A stretch of DNA of 64,000 nt from JABFRG01 sp046351415 (GTDB lineage: Bacteria > Myxococcota_A > Polyangia > Polyangiales > Polyangiaceae): assembly GCA_046351415.1 (NCBI GenBank), contig JAXLYO010000010.1, forward strand, positions 186,001-250,000. The letters are read 5' to 3'. The translations under genes and the position numbers were made by a program. A model generated the notes under the pieces. The model was given only the letters and a program-made list of their open reading frames with translations. It was not told the origin of the DNA and did not search any database. Shown one piece after another: positions 1 to 7,588 of this stretch (positions within the stretch are counted from its first letter, which is position 1; the number at the start of each line of letters is the position of its first letter).

Positions 1-1
1 G

Positions 2-229
2 GGCGATCGCGTCTTCGAGCCCTTCTTTTCGACGAAAGCCGAGGGCACTGGACTCGGACTCGCGATCACGAAACAAATCATCCTTGGCCACGGCGGTTCC
101 ATCGAGTGGAGACCGCGAGATGGGGGAGGCACGGAGTTCGTCATCTCCCTACCAATGGCCCCCCGCGAAACGCCGGTGCACGTGGCAGCCGACGAACACG
201 CCGCGCCTTCTGGCCGACCCGTGGTATAG
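2..229 (+). CDS. Sensor histidine kinase, C-terminal fragment (5' end outside window)
   Basis: The first 75 codons of the window are the end of a histidine kinase ATPase domain. The read-through shows the F-box region (EPFFSTK), the G2 glycine box (GTGLGLAI), the helix that follows it (KQIILGHGG) and the final strand (GGTEFVISLP), then a short tail before TAG. In this family the domain phosphorylates a histidine in the preceding dimerization domain, and the signal passes to a response regulator. The sensor part, H-box and N-box lie outside the window. The stop is 8 nt before the rph start, so the genes may share a transcript. Confidence 0.9.
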   Translation, partial: GDRVFEPFFSTKAEGTGLGLAITKQIILGHGGSIEWRPRDGGGTEFVISLPMAPRETPVHVAADEHAAPSGRPVV

Positions 230-237
230 CCCTCTTC

Positions 238-1002
238 ATGGCTCGTCACGACGGACGCTCTCTCGATTCTCCCCGCCCTGTCCATATGGACATCGGCTTT
301 CATCGCATGGCAGAGGGCTCGGTGCTCTATCGCGCAGGTTCGACCGTGGTGCTCTGCACCGCGTCCGTCGAAGATCGCGTGCCGCCCTTCCTCGAAGGAA
401 AAGGCAAGGGGTGGCTCACGGCCGAGTACCAGATGCACCCGCGTTCCAACCCGCACCGCCGCGAACAGCGCGACGGCCGTACGAAGCCCCCGAGTGGTCG
501 CACCCAAGAAATCCAGCGCCTCGTCGGGCGCGCTCTGCGCGCAGCGGTCGATCTCGATCGGCTGGGTGAGCGCACGATTGCCATCGACTGTGACATCCTC
601 GAGGCCGACGGCGGCACGCGAACGGCGAGCGTCACCGCAGGGTTCGTCGCTCTTGCCGTTGCCCTGCAGCGCATCACCAAGCGTGGCGACCTCAAGGTTC
701 CCGTCCTTCGCGAGCCCATCGCGGCTATCAGTGTAGGATGCATCAAAAATGGAGAGCTCGCGCTCGACCTCTGCTACCAGGAAGATTCGACGGCGCAAGT
801 CGACCTGAACGTAGTGGCAACGGAGTCGCACGCCATCATCGAGGTGCAGGGCACTGCCGAGGGTGAGCCCGTGCCGCGCGCCACGATGGACAAGATGGTC
901 GACCTTGGCCTCTCCGGCGTCACGATGCTCGTCCAGGCGCAAAAACTCGCTCTTTCGCGTGCAGGCGTATCCCTCGAGGCTCTCACCGCGAAGAAGTCAT
1001 GA
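238..1002 (+). CDS. rph: Ribonuclease PH
   Basis: This 254-residue protein is a full-length RNase PH, the phosphorolytic 3'-5' exoribonuclease that trims tRNA 3' ends. It starts with the family signature (DGR near residue 5, RP near 13). It then shows the TAEYxMxPR block near residue 60, the phosphate-binding loop GGTRTAS with T127 and R128, and the ED..AxVDLNVV metal-binding block near residue 185. The start at 238 was chosen because the longer in-frame extension back to 106 overlaps the upstream kinase and shows no RNase PH homology. The stop overlaps the rdgB start in an ATGA arrangement, and the rph-rdgB pairing is common in bacteria. Confidence 0.96.
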   Translation: MARHDGRSLDSPRPVHMDIGFHRMAEGSVLYRAGSTVVLCTASVEDRVPPFLEGKGKGWLTAEYQMHPRSNPHRREQRDGRTKPPSGRTQEIQRLVGRALRAAVDLDRLGERTIAIDCDILEADGGTRTASVTAGFVALAVALQRITKRGDLKVPVLREPIAAISVGCIKNGELALDLCYQEDSTAQVDLNVVATESHAIIEVQGTAEGEPVPRATMDKMVDLGLSGVTMLVQAQKLALSRAGVSLEALTAKKS

Positions 1003-1718
1003 TTCGCCACACGGTCATCGTCGCGACCAAGAATGCACACAAAGTGCACGAGCTCCGGCTCCTCTTGAAAGACCTGCCGATCGATTTGGTCGCAGTCTCC
1101 GACCAGTACCCGGACGCGCCGACGGTCGTGGAAGATGGCCTCACGTTCGAGGCAAATGCCGAAAAGAAAGCTCGCGCCATCGCAGCGCATACGATGACCT
1201 TGTGCTTGGCCGATGACTCAGGTCTCGAGGTCGACGCGCTCGGCGGCGCGCCCGGAGTTCGCTCGGCCCGCTACGCTCGAGAGCGGGCGACCGATGCAGA
1301 AAACAATGCGGCCTTGATTGCTGCGCTCAAAGCCGTTCATTCGACGCAAGACCAAGAAGGCCGTCACGGGCAACGCGATGACGCAACCGAAGCCACGGCG
1401 CGTTTTCGATGTGTTCTTGCGCTCGTCGACCCCTACACGAACGATGGCGCGACACGCTTCACGGAAGGAAGCTGCGAAGGTCACATCGCGACGGCTCCCC
1501 GTGGAACGCATGGATTCGGGTACGACCCGCTGTTCGTCGTCAAGGAGCTCGGTAAGACGATGGCCGAACTGACGGATGTAGAAAAGTCTGCGATCAGCCA
1601 TCGCGGCGTGGCGACGCGCAAGATGGTCGAAGTACTCCGGGCAACGCTGAAAGAGCGAGAGGCACAGCTCGCTATCGCGATCGGTCTCACGAGCGAAGCC
1701 CACGCGGAGTCACGCTGA
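999..1718 (+). CDS. rdgB: dITP/XTP pyrophosphatase (Ham1/RdgB family)
   Basis: This 239-residue protein belongs to the family that hydrolyses non-canonical purine triphosphates (dITP, XTP) to monophosphate and pyrophosphate, keeping them out of DNA and RNA. Visible motifs are the N-terminal TKNxxKxxE-type nucleotide loop (TKNAHKVHEL), the central LADDSGLEVDALGG..GVRSARYA block, the GTHGFGYDPLF block and the C-terminal SHRG motif. It is longer than the usual roughly 200 residues: a hydrophilic stretch of about 20 residues sits near residue 115 and a tail follows SHRG. The start codon overlaps the rph stop by 4 nt, which suggests translational coupling. The next gene starts 2 nt after its stop. 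Confidence 0.95.
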   Translation: MIRHTVIVATKNAHKVHELRLLLKDLPIDLVAVSDQYPDAPTVVEDGLTFEANAEKKARAIAAHTMTLCLADDSGLEVDALGGAPGVRSARYARERATDAENNAALIAALKAVHSTQDQEGRHGQRDDATEATARFRCVLALVDPYTNDGATRFTEGSCEGHIATAPRGTHGFGYDPLFVVKELGKTMAELTDVEKSAISHRGVATRKMVEVLRATLKEREAQLAIAIGLTSEAHAESR

Positions 1719-1720
1719 CC

Positions 1721-2080
1721 GTGTCCGCGTGGAAGGGCATCGGGCGCTACGGCACCGTCGGCTTCGATCTCCTGTTTTCGATGGGCGTCGGCTTCTATGG
1801 TGGACGCTACCTCGACACGCACTACTTTGGCGGCAAGGGCTGGGGAACCATCGTCGGCACCCTTTTGGGAATCGCCGCAGGGTTTCGCAATCTTTTCCGG
1901 GCTGCCAAGATGATGGAGCGCGAAACCGAGCGAGAAGACCGCGAGGGCACGGGTGTACCTTACAGCAAGGAGTACCTCGAGGTCATCGATCGCGACGCGG
2001 CGCTCGAGAAAGAGAAGAGAGAGAAGAAAGAGAAGGAGCAGGAAAAAGAGGGCCCTCCCGCGAAAGGCGACAAGTCCTGA
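1721..2080 (+). CDS. AtpZ/AtpI-type small membrane protein of the F0 cluster
   Basis: This 119-residue protein starts at GTG. It has two predicted transmembrane segments (about residues 10-30 and 38-58) separated by the short GGRYLDTHYFGGKGWGT loop, followed by a long charged tail rich in Glu and Lys (about residues 65-119). The hairpin with GxxxGGRxLD and G(T/W)xxG matches the AtpZ/F0F1-ATPase subunit family often encoded just before atpI and atpB and thought to help c-ring assembly or Mg/Ca transport. The charged tail may be a coiled helix in the cytoplasm. It overlaps the next gene by one base (TGATG), supporting operon membership. Confidence 0.75.
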   Translation: MSAWKGIGRYGTVGFDLLFSMGVGFYGGRYLDTHYFGGKGWGTIVGTLLGIAAGFRNLFRAAKMMERETEREDREGTGVPYSKEYLEVIDRDAALEKEKREKKEKEQEKEGPPAKGDKS

Positions 2081-2502
2081 TGGCTGCCCCGCCTCGTGAC
2101 GCCATTCGAACGACCTTGGTGAACGTTGCCGCGGCGGGCCTGACGTTCGGCATCGCGTCGATCTTCTACAAAGACCCACGCATTACCGTGTCCGTATTCA
2201 TTGGCGCGGCCGTTGCGCTCCTGAACCTCTGGGTCCTCTCGAAGATCGTAAAGTCGTTGATGCCAGAGACGGAAGGGGCGCCTGCGCGAGAAGGGAGCTT
2301 GGACGCGGATGGCGCGAAGGCCTCGGAAGACGAGAAGCCAAAAGGCAGCTGGGGCATCCTCGCGGTCGTCAAAATCTTCGCGCTGTTCGGCGGAGCGTTC
2401 GCCCTTTGGAAGTCGGGGCTCGCCCTTCCCATCCCCACCCTCATTGGGTATGGCGCCCTTCCCATCGGCATCGTGGTCGGTCAGGTCGTCCCACGGCGCT
2501 GA
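2080..2502 (+). CDS. atpI: ATP synthase protein I-like membrane protein
   Basis: This 140-residue protein has about four hydrophobic stretches (about residues 13-27, 34-55, 92-110 and 115-135), with a hydrophilic Glu/Ala/Lys-rich loop in the middle. It lies between the AtpZ-like gene and atpB, where AtpI is normally found. AtpI-type proteins help assemble the c-ring of the F1F0 ATP synthase. Identification rests on gene position and topology more than on a firm sequence motif. The start ATG overlaps the preceding stop. A 222-nt gap follows before atpB, so atpB may have its own promoter. Confidence 0.6.
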   Translation: MAAPPRDAIRTTLVNVAAAGLTFGIASIFYKDPRITVSVFIGAAVALLNLWVLSKIVKSLMPETEGAPAREGSLDADGAKASEDEKPKGSWGILAVVKIFALFGGAFALWKSGLALPIPTLIGYGALPIGIVVGQVVPRR

Positions 2503-2724
2503 AGCGCGAGGCGTCATCGGCGCCTCCCTCCGGTCCGAGCCACTCCTTCGGCGAGCTTGCCCGCGCCCGATGAGCGGCCCTACGCACCATCGTCGGAGCC
2601 GTGCACGACCTCCCGGTACTCCTGCCGCATCGACAACCTCACGCAACCACTGCATTATTTGCGTGAATTTGGCGCTGCAATCGCGGGAGGGTTCGTGGTA
2701 AGCGGTTCCTAGAGCAAGACCGCC

Positions 2725-3552
2725 ATGCCCGAGCATACCTCCTTTTTCAGCTACCTCATCGCCATGTTCCCCGCCCTGGGCGAGAACATGAAGGGCCTCG
2801 GCCACACGCTTTCGGGCAAGCCCTTGGGCGCCCATCACGCCGAGCCGCTCGTCGCGAGCCTCTTCATCGTGATCCTCATCATCGGCCTCGCGTTCGCCGC
2901 GAAGCCGAAGATCATGGACTACAAGAACTCGGTCATTCCGGACGAGAAGCTCACGCTCCGCACGTTCTTCGAGCTCGTCATCGGCATGTTCTACAACATG
3001 ATGAAGGACATGATGGGTCCGAAGCGCGCGAAGCGCTTCTTCCCGATCATCGGCACCGCCGCGCTCTTCATTCTGTTCTCGAACTACCTCGGGATGATCC
3101 CCGGCATCTTGCCGCCCACGGCGAACCTCCGCATCACGATCGGCATGGGTTTCGTGGTGTTCCTCGCCTTCAACTACTACGGCATCAAGGAAAACGGCGC
3201 GGGCTACTTCACGCACCTTTTCGGCCCCTGGCTCGGACCAGCAGGCATCCCGATCAATATCCTCATCTTCGGCGTCGAAGTGTTCTCGCTCTGCATGCGC
3301 CCGCTCACGCTCGGCATGCGTCTTTTCATGAACATCGCGGTCGACCACTTGCTCCTCAGCATCTTCGTGGGCCTGATTTGGTTCCTCGTTCCGGTGCCGA
3401 TCATGCTGCTCGGTGCCCTCGTTTGCATCGTGCAAGTCATCGTGTTCTGCCTGCTGTCATCCATCTTCATCGCCCTCGCGACGGAGCATGCCGACCACGG
3501 CCCAGCAGCACATGGAAAAGAAGGTCACGGGAAAGAAGCCGCGGCTCACTGA
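2725..3552 (+). CDS. atpB: F0F1 ATP synthase subunit a
   Basis: This 275-residue subunit a forms the half-channels that carry ions to the c-ring of the ATP synthase. Five or six transmembrane helices are visible. The essential arginine of helix 4 is R199, in the GMRLFMN context that matches the GLRLFGN signature of E. coli (R210). The following INIxIFxxE and NIAVDH segments also fit the family. The C-terminal 20 residues are His/Gly/Lys-rich and lie beyond the normal end. The start ATG is preceded by the sequence agcaagaccgcc, which is a weak ribosome site. The F1 genes are not in the window, so F0 and F1 are split or further away. Confidence 0.96.
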   Translation: MPEHTSFFSYLIAMFPALGENMKGLGHTLSGKPLGAHHAEPLVASLFIVILIIGLAFAAKPKIMDYKNSVIPDEKLTLRTFFELVIGMFYNMMKDMMGPKRAKRFFPIIGTAALFILFSNYLGMIPGILPPTANLRITIGMGFVVFLAFNYYGIKENGAGYFTHLFGPWLGPAGIPINILIFGVEVFSLCMRPLTLGMRLFMNIAVDHLLLSIFVGLIWFLVPVPIMLLGALVCIVQVIVFCLLSSIFIALATEHADHGPAAHGKEGHGKEAAAH

Positions 3553-3880
3553 GTCGCTCCCTTTCACTCGCTCGGTGCTTGCACCGGGCTCCGAAGGCCG
3601 GCCCCGAGGGGCTGGCCTTTTTGCTTTCCTCGCGCCCTGCGACGCGTCCGCGCCGATGCGAAAGAACCACACAAAAAGCTGCGTTTGCCGCAGCAAAAAG
3701 CTCTCATCGGAGACGGACGGGGAGGCTCGTTTGCTCCGGGAAAAACGCGAAGGATTTTCGCATGCGCTCGATCGCTAAAAGACCTCTGGTCTTCGGACTT
3801 GAAACCGGATAAGTGCGGGTCCAGATCAACCTGCGGGGGCTTCGCCCCCTCTCTGCTGAAGAATATCTGTTAAGGAGCGT
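3553..3880. other. Intergenic region between atpB and atpE
   Basis: This 328-nt stretch carries no plausible gene. It holds the candidate terminator at 3596-3622, a perfect 6-bp hairpin at 3678-3694 flanked by A5 on both sides, and a 6-bp GC hairpin GGGGGC-TTC-GCCCCC at 3835-3849 in the probable atpE leader. The leader ends with a clear ribosome site (AAGGAG, 4 nt before ATGACG). The arrangement suggests that atpE, the most highly needed F0 subunit, is expressed from its own promoter in this gap. No promoter hexamers stand out with confidence. Confidence 0.6.
3596..3622 (+). terminator. Candidate rho-independent terminator after atpB
   Basis: GGCCGGCCCC and GGGGCTGGCC form a 9-10 bp stem (one G-U pair) with a tetraloop, followed directly by TTTTT. 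It lies 44 nt after the atpB stop and before atpE, so it could reduce read-through within the F0 cluster. Confidence 0.7.
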
Positions 3881-4225
3881 ATGACGATGAAGGCGATGAA
3901 GAAGCTCGGAACTGCGACGGCGGCTGCACTGGTTACGCTCGCGCCCCTCACGGCTTTCGCGCAGGAAGCCGCGAAGGCCGCCTCGAACGACAATGACTGG
4001 AAGGCCATGGCCGCTCTCGGCGCTGGTATCGCAGTCGGCGCCGGTGTTCTCGGTGGTGCGCTCGGCCAAGGCCGCGCTGCTGCTGCCGCCCTCGAAGGCA
4101 TCTCCCGCAATCCGGGCGCCGCGGGCCGCATCCAGACCCCGATGATTCTCGGTCTCGCCCTCATCGAGTCTCTCGTTCTCCTCGCGTTCGTCATCGCGTT
4201 CTTCCTCCAAGGCAAGCTCGCCTGA
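3881..4225 (+). CDS. atpE: F0F1 ATP synthase subunit c (with signal-like N-terminus)
   Basis: This 114-residue protein is the c-ring subunit. The first 28 residues (two lysines, then an Ala/Leu/Thr stretch ending AFAQ) look like a cleavable signal peptide, seen in some other subunit c proteins and absent in most. The mature part has a Gly-rich first helix (GAGIAVGAGVLGGALGQG), a polar loop with RNP (R76-N77-P78) and a second helix with the ion-binding carboxylate E96. Q63 in helix 1 and S97 after E96 match part of the sodium-binding pattern, but the positions equivalent to its Thr and Tyr are Leu. The ribosome site AAGGAG is strong. Confidence 0.94.
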   Translation: MTMKAMKKLGTATAAALVTLAPLTAFAQEAAKAASNDNDWKAMAALGAGIAVGAGVLGGALGQGRAAAAALEGISRNPGAAGRIQTPMILGLALIESLVLLAFVIAFFLQGKLA

Positions 4226-4282
4226 GCAGCCGCTGCGAGTCGCGCGCGAAGGCCATCCCTTCGTGAGCCACTCATGACGATC

Positions 4283-4312
4283 GAAACCCTCGGTGCTTGC
4301 GCCGGGGGTTTC
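4283..4312. terminator. Hairpin between convergent atpE and UbiB-like gene
   Basis: GAAACCCTCGG pairs with CCGGGGGTTTC (one G-U pair) around a short loop. It lies 57 nt after the atpE stop and 20 nt beyond the stop of the convergent minus-strand gene. It ends in TTTC on both strands with only a weak T tract, so it is a probable bidirectional terminator. Confidence 0.6.
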
Positions 4313-4332
4313 TGCATTTGTGCGTCGGCGCG

Positions 4333-6069
4333 TTACTTCGCGCGGCGAATCGCGTTGCGTGCCCAGAACACGGCGGCGAGGGCGAACATGACGACGGCAG
4401 CCCAAAGGTTGTTCGCGGCGAGCAAGTAGCTGCCTCCCCCCAAGAGACCGAGCGCGAAGAAGCCAGCGAACACGCGACTTCCGAGCGTCTCCATGGCCAT
4501 CTTTCCAGGCGCGTCCTCGGTGCGGACCGTGAGGCGTCCGAGGCGCACGTCGTCCAGGACTTCGCGCACCTGCAGGGGCAAGTCGTAGCCGGCTCGCGAG
4601 AGCTGCTCCATCCCACGCCAAAGCTCGTTGCCGAGACGCTCGGGCGAGTACCGCTGCTTCATGATGTTGATGAAGTAGGGGCTGGCCTCTCCGAACACAT
4701 CGAGGTCGGGGTCGAGCTGCCGGCCGATTCCCTCGATGGTCATGAGCGCCTTTCCAACGAGCATGAAGTCCGGTGGAATCTCGAGCCCAAACTTCATGGC
4801 CCCCTGGACGAGGTCGCGGATCATCGCAGAGAGCTCGATCTCCTTGAGCGATTTACCGACGTATTTTTCGGCGAGCAGAGAGACTTCGGCGCGGTATTCG
4901 CGCATGTCGATTTTCCGTGTGGGACGGCCAATTTGATAGAGCGCGTCTGCGACGGCGTAGCTGTCCTTCCGCACTGCTGCGACCATGAGGTCGACGGTTC
5001 GATCGCGCAGCTCGGGGCTGAGGCGCCCCACCATCCCCACGTCGATGAGGCCGATGACCGGCTCTTCGTTCGTTCCGAGAATGATCACGTTTCCCGGGTG
5101 CGGGTCGGCGTGGAAGAAGCCGTCCTCGAAGATCATCTTGATGACGATGCCAACGGCCCGCTTTGCGACGAGCGGCCCCGATACGCCCTCCTGGAGGGCT
5201 TGATCGATCTTGCGACCCTGGAAGAACTCCATCGTGAGGACGGTCTTCGTCGTCGCTTGGCGATAAATCTTCGGAAACCGGACGTGCGGATGACTTTCGA
5301 AGTTCTTCGCGAAACGCTCGGCGTTCTCGGCCTCCGTCAGGAAGTTCATCTCGGCAGTGATCGAGCGATCGAACTGCTGAACGAGCCCAACGGGTGAGTA
5401 GATCTTTGCCTCCGGGATCGCACGCTCCACCGCGCCGGCCATCATGTGGAGAAGTTCGAGGTCACGCACGACGGTGGTGCTGACGCCGGGCCGCTGGATC
5501 TTTGCGACGACTTCTTGCTCCCCCTCGTCCGTCGCAATACGTGCACGATGCACCTGTCCGATGGAGGCGGTCGCGAGCGGTTGCTCGTCGAATCGCAAGT
5601 ACACCTGTTGGAGGGGCGCCGCGAGACTCGACTCGATGCTCGCCTTGATGTCGGCGAAGGGAACCGCCGGCACGTCGTCCTGGAGGCGCTTCAGTTCTGC
5701 GATGACGTCCGCCGGGATGACGTCCGGCCTCGTCGAAGCAATCTGGCCGAGCTTGATGAACGAGGGGCCAAGGTCTTGCAGCACGAGGCGCACGCGTTCT
5801 GCGCGGCCGATGGTGGCGCGCGCGTGTTCGCCCTCCTCGGTGAGCTCGTCGGTCACGATGGCAAGGCCGTCGGTCGTAGAACCGCTCGCGCCGAGCTGTG
5901 CGGCCGGTGGAACCGACGGTGTTTGGGCGCGGGCGGGAGCCTGACTCGCTCCCTTTTTGCGGCCGAACCCCGCGCGGGTGACGAGCTCTCCGAAGCCGTG
6001 CCGCACGAGGACCGTCGTAATTTCCCGGAGTCGGCCGAGATCGCGCACCGCAGAAACCACCGAAATCAT
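4333..6069 (-). CDS. ABC1/UbiB/AarF family protein kinase-like protein
   Basis: This 578-residue protein has the UbiB-family atypical kinase fold. The KxGQ motif is at K106-Q109, the Ala-rich nucleotide loop ATASIGQVH at 166-174, the VAKIQ lysine at K190, the HADPHPGN catalytic loop at 320-327 and the LIDVG metal site at 341-345. Two hydrophobic helices close to the C-terminus (about 535-570) would anchor it in the inner membrane. Family members are linked to ubiquinone or other isoprenoid-lipid homeostasis and have ATPase activity rather than ordinary protein kinase activity. The N-terminal 100 residues include a Pro/Ala linker. It is divergent from the TetR gene at 6173. Confidence 0.92.
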   Translation of the reverse strand: MISVVSAVRDLGRLREITTVLVRHGFGELVTRAGFGRKKGASQAPARAQTPSVPPAAQLGASGSTTDGLAIVTDELTEEGEHARATIGRAERVRLVLQDLGPSFIKLGQIASTRPDVIPADVIAELKRLQDDVPAVPFADIKASIESSLAAPLQQVYLRFDEQPLATASIGQVHRARIATDEGEQEVVAKIQRPGVSTTVVRDLELLHMMAGAVERAIPEAKIYSPVGLVQQFDRSITAEMNFLTEAENAERFAKNFESHPHVRFPKIYRQATTKTVLTMEFFQGRKIDQALQEGVSGPLVAKRAVGIVIKMIFEDGFFHADPHPGNVIILGTNEEPVIGLIDVGMVGRLSPELRDRTVDLMVAAVRKDSYAVADALYQIGRPTRKIDMREYRAEVSLLAEKYVGKSLKEIELSAMIRDLVQGAMKFGLEIPPDFMLVGKALMTIEGIGRQLDPDLDVFGEASPYFINIMKQRYSPERLGNELWRGMEQLSRAGYDLPLQVREVLDDVRLGRLTVRTEDAPGKMAMETLGSRVFAGFFALGLLGGGSYLLAANNLWAAVVMFALAAVFWARNAIRRAK

Positions 6070-6119
6070 GCGTGCAAGTTACCGCATTCCCGCCGACCTG
6101 GGCGCAAACCGATCAAAGG

Positions 6120-6158
6120 TTGACGCAACGCAGCATGGGGACTAGGTTAGTCAACCTA
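6120..6158 (+). promoter_or_regulatory. Putative autoregulated promoter and TetR operator
   Basis: A TTGACG hexamer at 6120-6125 is followed by 17 nt and TAGGTT at 6143-6148, which could serve as -35 and -10 elements for the TetR gene. The -10 overlaps a perfect inverted repeat, TAGGTT-AGTC-AACCTA (6143-6158), 14 nt before the start codon. A half-site-like GGTTGAC also occurs at 6118-6124. The layout fits autorepression, and control of the divergent UbiB-like gene is possible. Confidence 0.55.
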
Positions 6159-6172
6159 AGTCGGAGTTCATC

Positions 6173-6868
6173 ATGCCGAGCCCCCGCGATAGCCGTGCCA
6201 GCAGCAGTGCAGCCCGCCCCGGCGATCCGCCGAGTAAACGTGGCACCCCCTCCTCCGAGCGCGGCGCATCCGCAGTATCCGAACGGGGAGAGAGCAGCAG
6301 CACACGGGAGCGCATCCTCGACGCCGCCGTCGGCGTTCTCGAGAGCTCGGGCCTCAAGAAGTTCGCGCAGCCGCACATCGCGAAGGCCGCCGGCATTGCT
6401 CAAGGCCACCTCACCTACTACTTCCCGAAGCGGAACGATCTTCTGGGCGCTCTCATCGGGCGCGCATGGACCCTGATCCAGGAGGACCTTCCGCAGGGCC
6501 TGAAAGCTGGGCTTCACGAGCGTGCCGACGAGGTCCGCGCGAAAGCCCTGCGCATGATCGGTCGCGTCGTGAAAAACCGCGCACGCATGCGCATGTTGCT
6601 CGGCCTCATCGTGGCGAGCGAGGAGGATCCTAGCCTCCGCAAGCAGGTGGGTGACAACGTTCTCTTGCTTCGCACGTTCCTCGCGAAGTTCATGGGCAAG
6701 AGTCCGAAGGACCCGGACGTCGAGATTGCTCTCGCAATGTTTTGGGGCATCGGGATGCAGCACTTGGTGCTCGAAGGCCGTCGCACCGACGAGGAGACGG
6801 ACGTCCTCTTGCGCCGTGTCGAAGACTGGCTTGCGGCGATGCCCGAAAGCCAGACGCAGGGCAGCTAG
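6173..6868 (+). CDS. TetR/AcrR family transcriptional regulator
   Basis: This 231-residue protein begins with a Ser/Pro/Arg-rich disordered region of about 42 residues. A TetR DNA-binding domain follows: STRERILDAAVGVLESSG, then a helix-turn-helix ending in HLTYYFPKRNDLL, a variant of the usual YYHFxxKxxLL. The helical C-terminal part would bind ligand and dimerize, and its ligand cannot be read from sequence. A palindromic operator lies directly upstream (6143-6158), which suggests autoregulation. Its target beyond itself may be the divergent ABC1/UbiB-like gene. Confidence 0.88.
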   Translation: MPSPRDSRASSSAARPGDPPSKRGTPSSERGASAVSERGESSSTRERILDAAVGVLESSGLKKFAQPHIAKAAGIAQGHLTYYFPKRNDLLGALIGRAWTLIQEDLPQGLKAGLHERADEVRAKALRMIGRVVKNRARMRMLLGLIVASEEDPSLRKQVGDNVLLLRTFLAKFMGKSPKDPDVEIALAMFWGIGMQHLVLEGRRTDEETDVLLRRVEDWLAAMPESQTQGS

Positions 6869-7020
6869 GTCTTCGGTTCCGCGAGCATCCGAAGCTCACG
6901 GGTGGATCGCTTGGGATCCAATTTTGGCATCAAGTGCCCAAGAGCCAAGCCATCAGCGCGTGTCCTTTCAATCATTTACAGCCAAACCTACATCGGCATA
7001 CACATTGCTACACTGTAGGC

Positions 7021-7575
7021 ATGAGAACCCTCACCACCCTTCTATCCACCTGCGTGCTCCTCTCCCTTCCCGTCGGCTGCGCGAGCGTCGATGACCCTTC
7101 CGCCGACGAGCGTGGCATCGAGGATGTTCAAGGCGTCGACGCCGAGGTGACCCAAGAGCTCCAGGGAAAGCCCAAGTACACGCTCACTTCGACGGTGATA
7201 CGGGGCCACTACACGAACGACGAAAACTGCACGGGTGGCTTCGATGCCTGTGGCGACGCGGACGTGGTTCGTGAAGGTTCGAAGACCATCGTGCGCTTCG
7301 GGTCAGGAGACCGCTACTACGCCGACACGTGGGTGAGCAAAGGGGTCATCCTATTTTCGACGAAGGGCCGCTACGAAGACTACTCCGGCTTCTGTGACGA
7401 TCCCGGGTGTGGCGACATTCTGCGCATCTCGGGGGTGATCTATCCCGTGAAGAAGGGGAATGCCTGGGTCCCGCGCATCAAGGCGACGTTCGGGCTCGAA
7501 TTCCTCCACCCCGAAGAAGAGGATTCACCGGAGGGAGAAATCTCCGAGACCGTGCGCATGGAAAAGAAGCGCTGA
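7021..7575 (+). CDS. Small lipoprotein of unknown function
   Basis: This 184-residue protein has a signal peptide with a lipobox ending at C20 (LPVGC), so it should be lipid-anchored after export. The mature part has four to six cysteines, in CTGGFDAC and CDDPGC, that could form disulfides. The rest is a mix of short strands with no domain I recognise. The start at 7021 was chosen because it gives the signal peptide; a longer in-frame extension overlaps the TetR gene and looks like noise. It converges with the L,D-transpeptidase gene, 13 nt apart. Confidence 0.75.
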   Translation: MRTLTTLLSTCVLLSLPVGCASVDDPSADERGIEDVQGVDAEVTQELQGKPKYTLTSTVIRGHYTNDENCTGGFDACGDADVVREGSKTIVRFGSGDRYYADTWVSKGVILFSTKGRYEDYSGFCDDPGCGDILRISGVIYPVKKGNAWVPRIKATFGLEFLHPEEEDSPEGEISETVRMEKKR

Positions 7576-7588
7576 CAGAACGCCCGGC

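Noticed and set aside
3678..3694. Perfect 6-bp hairpin with A5 on both sides, terminator-like on the minus strand
   Set aside because: No minus-strand gene ends there, since the UbiB-like gene stops at 4333. It is mentioned only as part of the atpB-atpE gap.
4297..5397. 366-codon plus-strand frame
   Set aside because: It lies fully opposite the UbiB/ABC1 gene, which has clear motifs on the minus strand.
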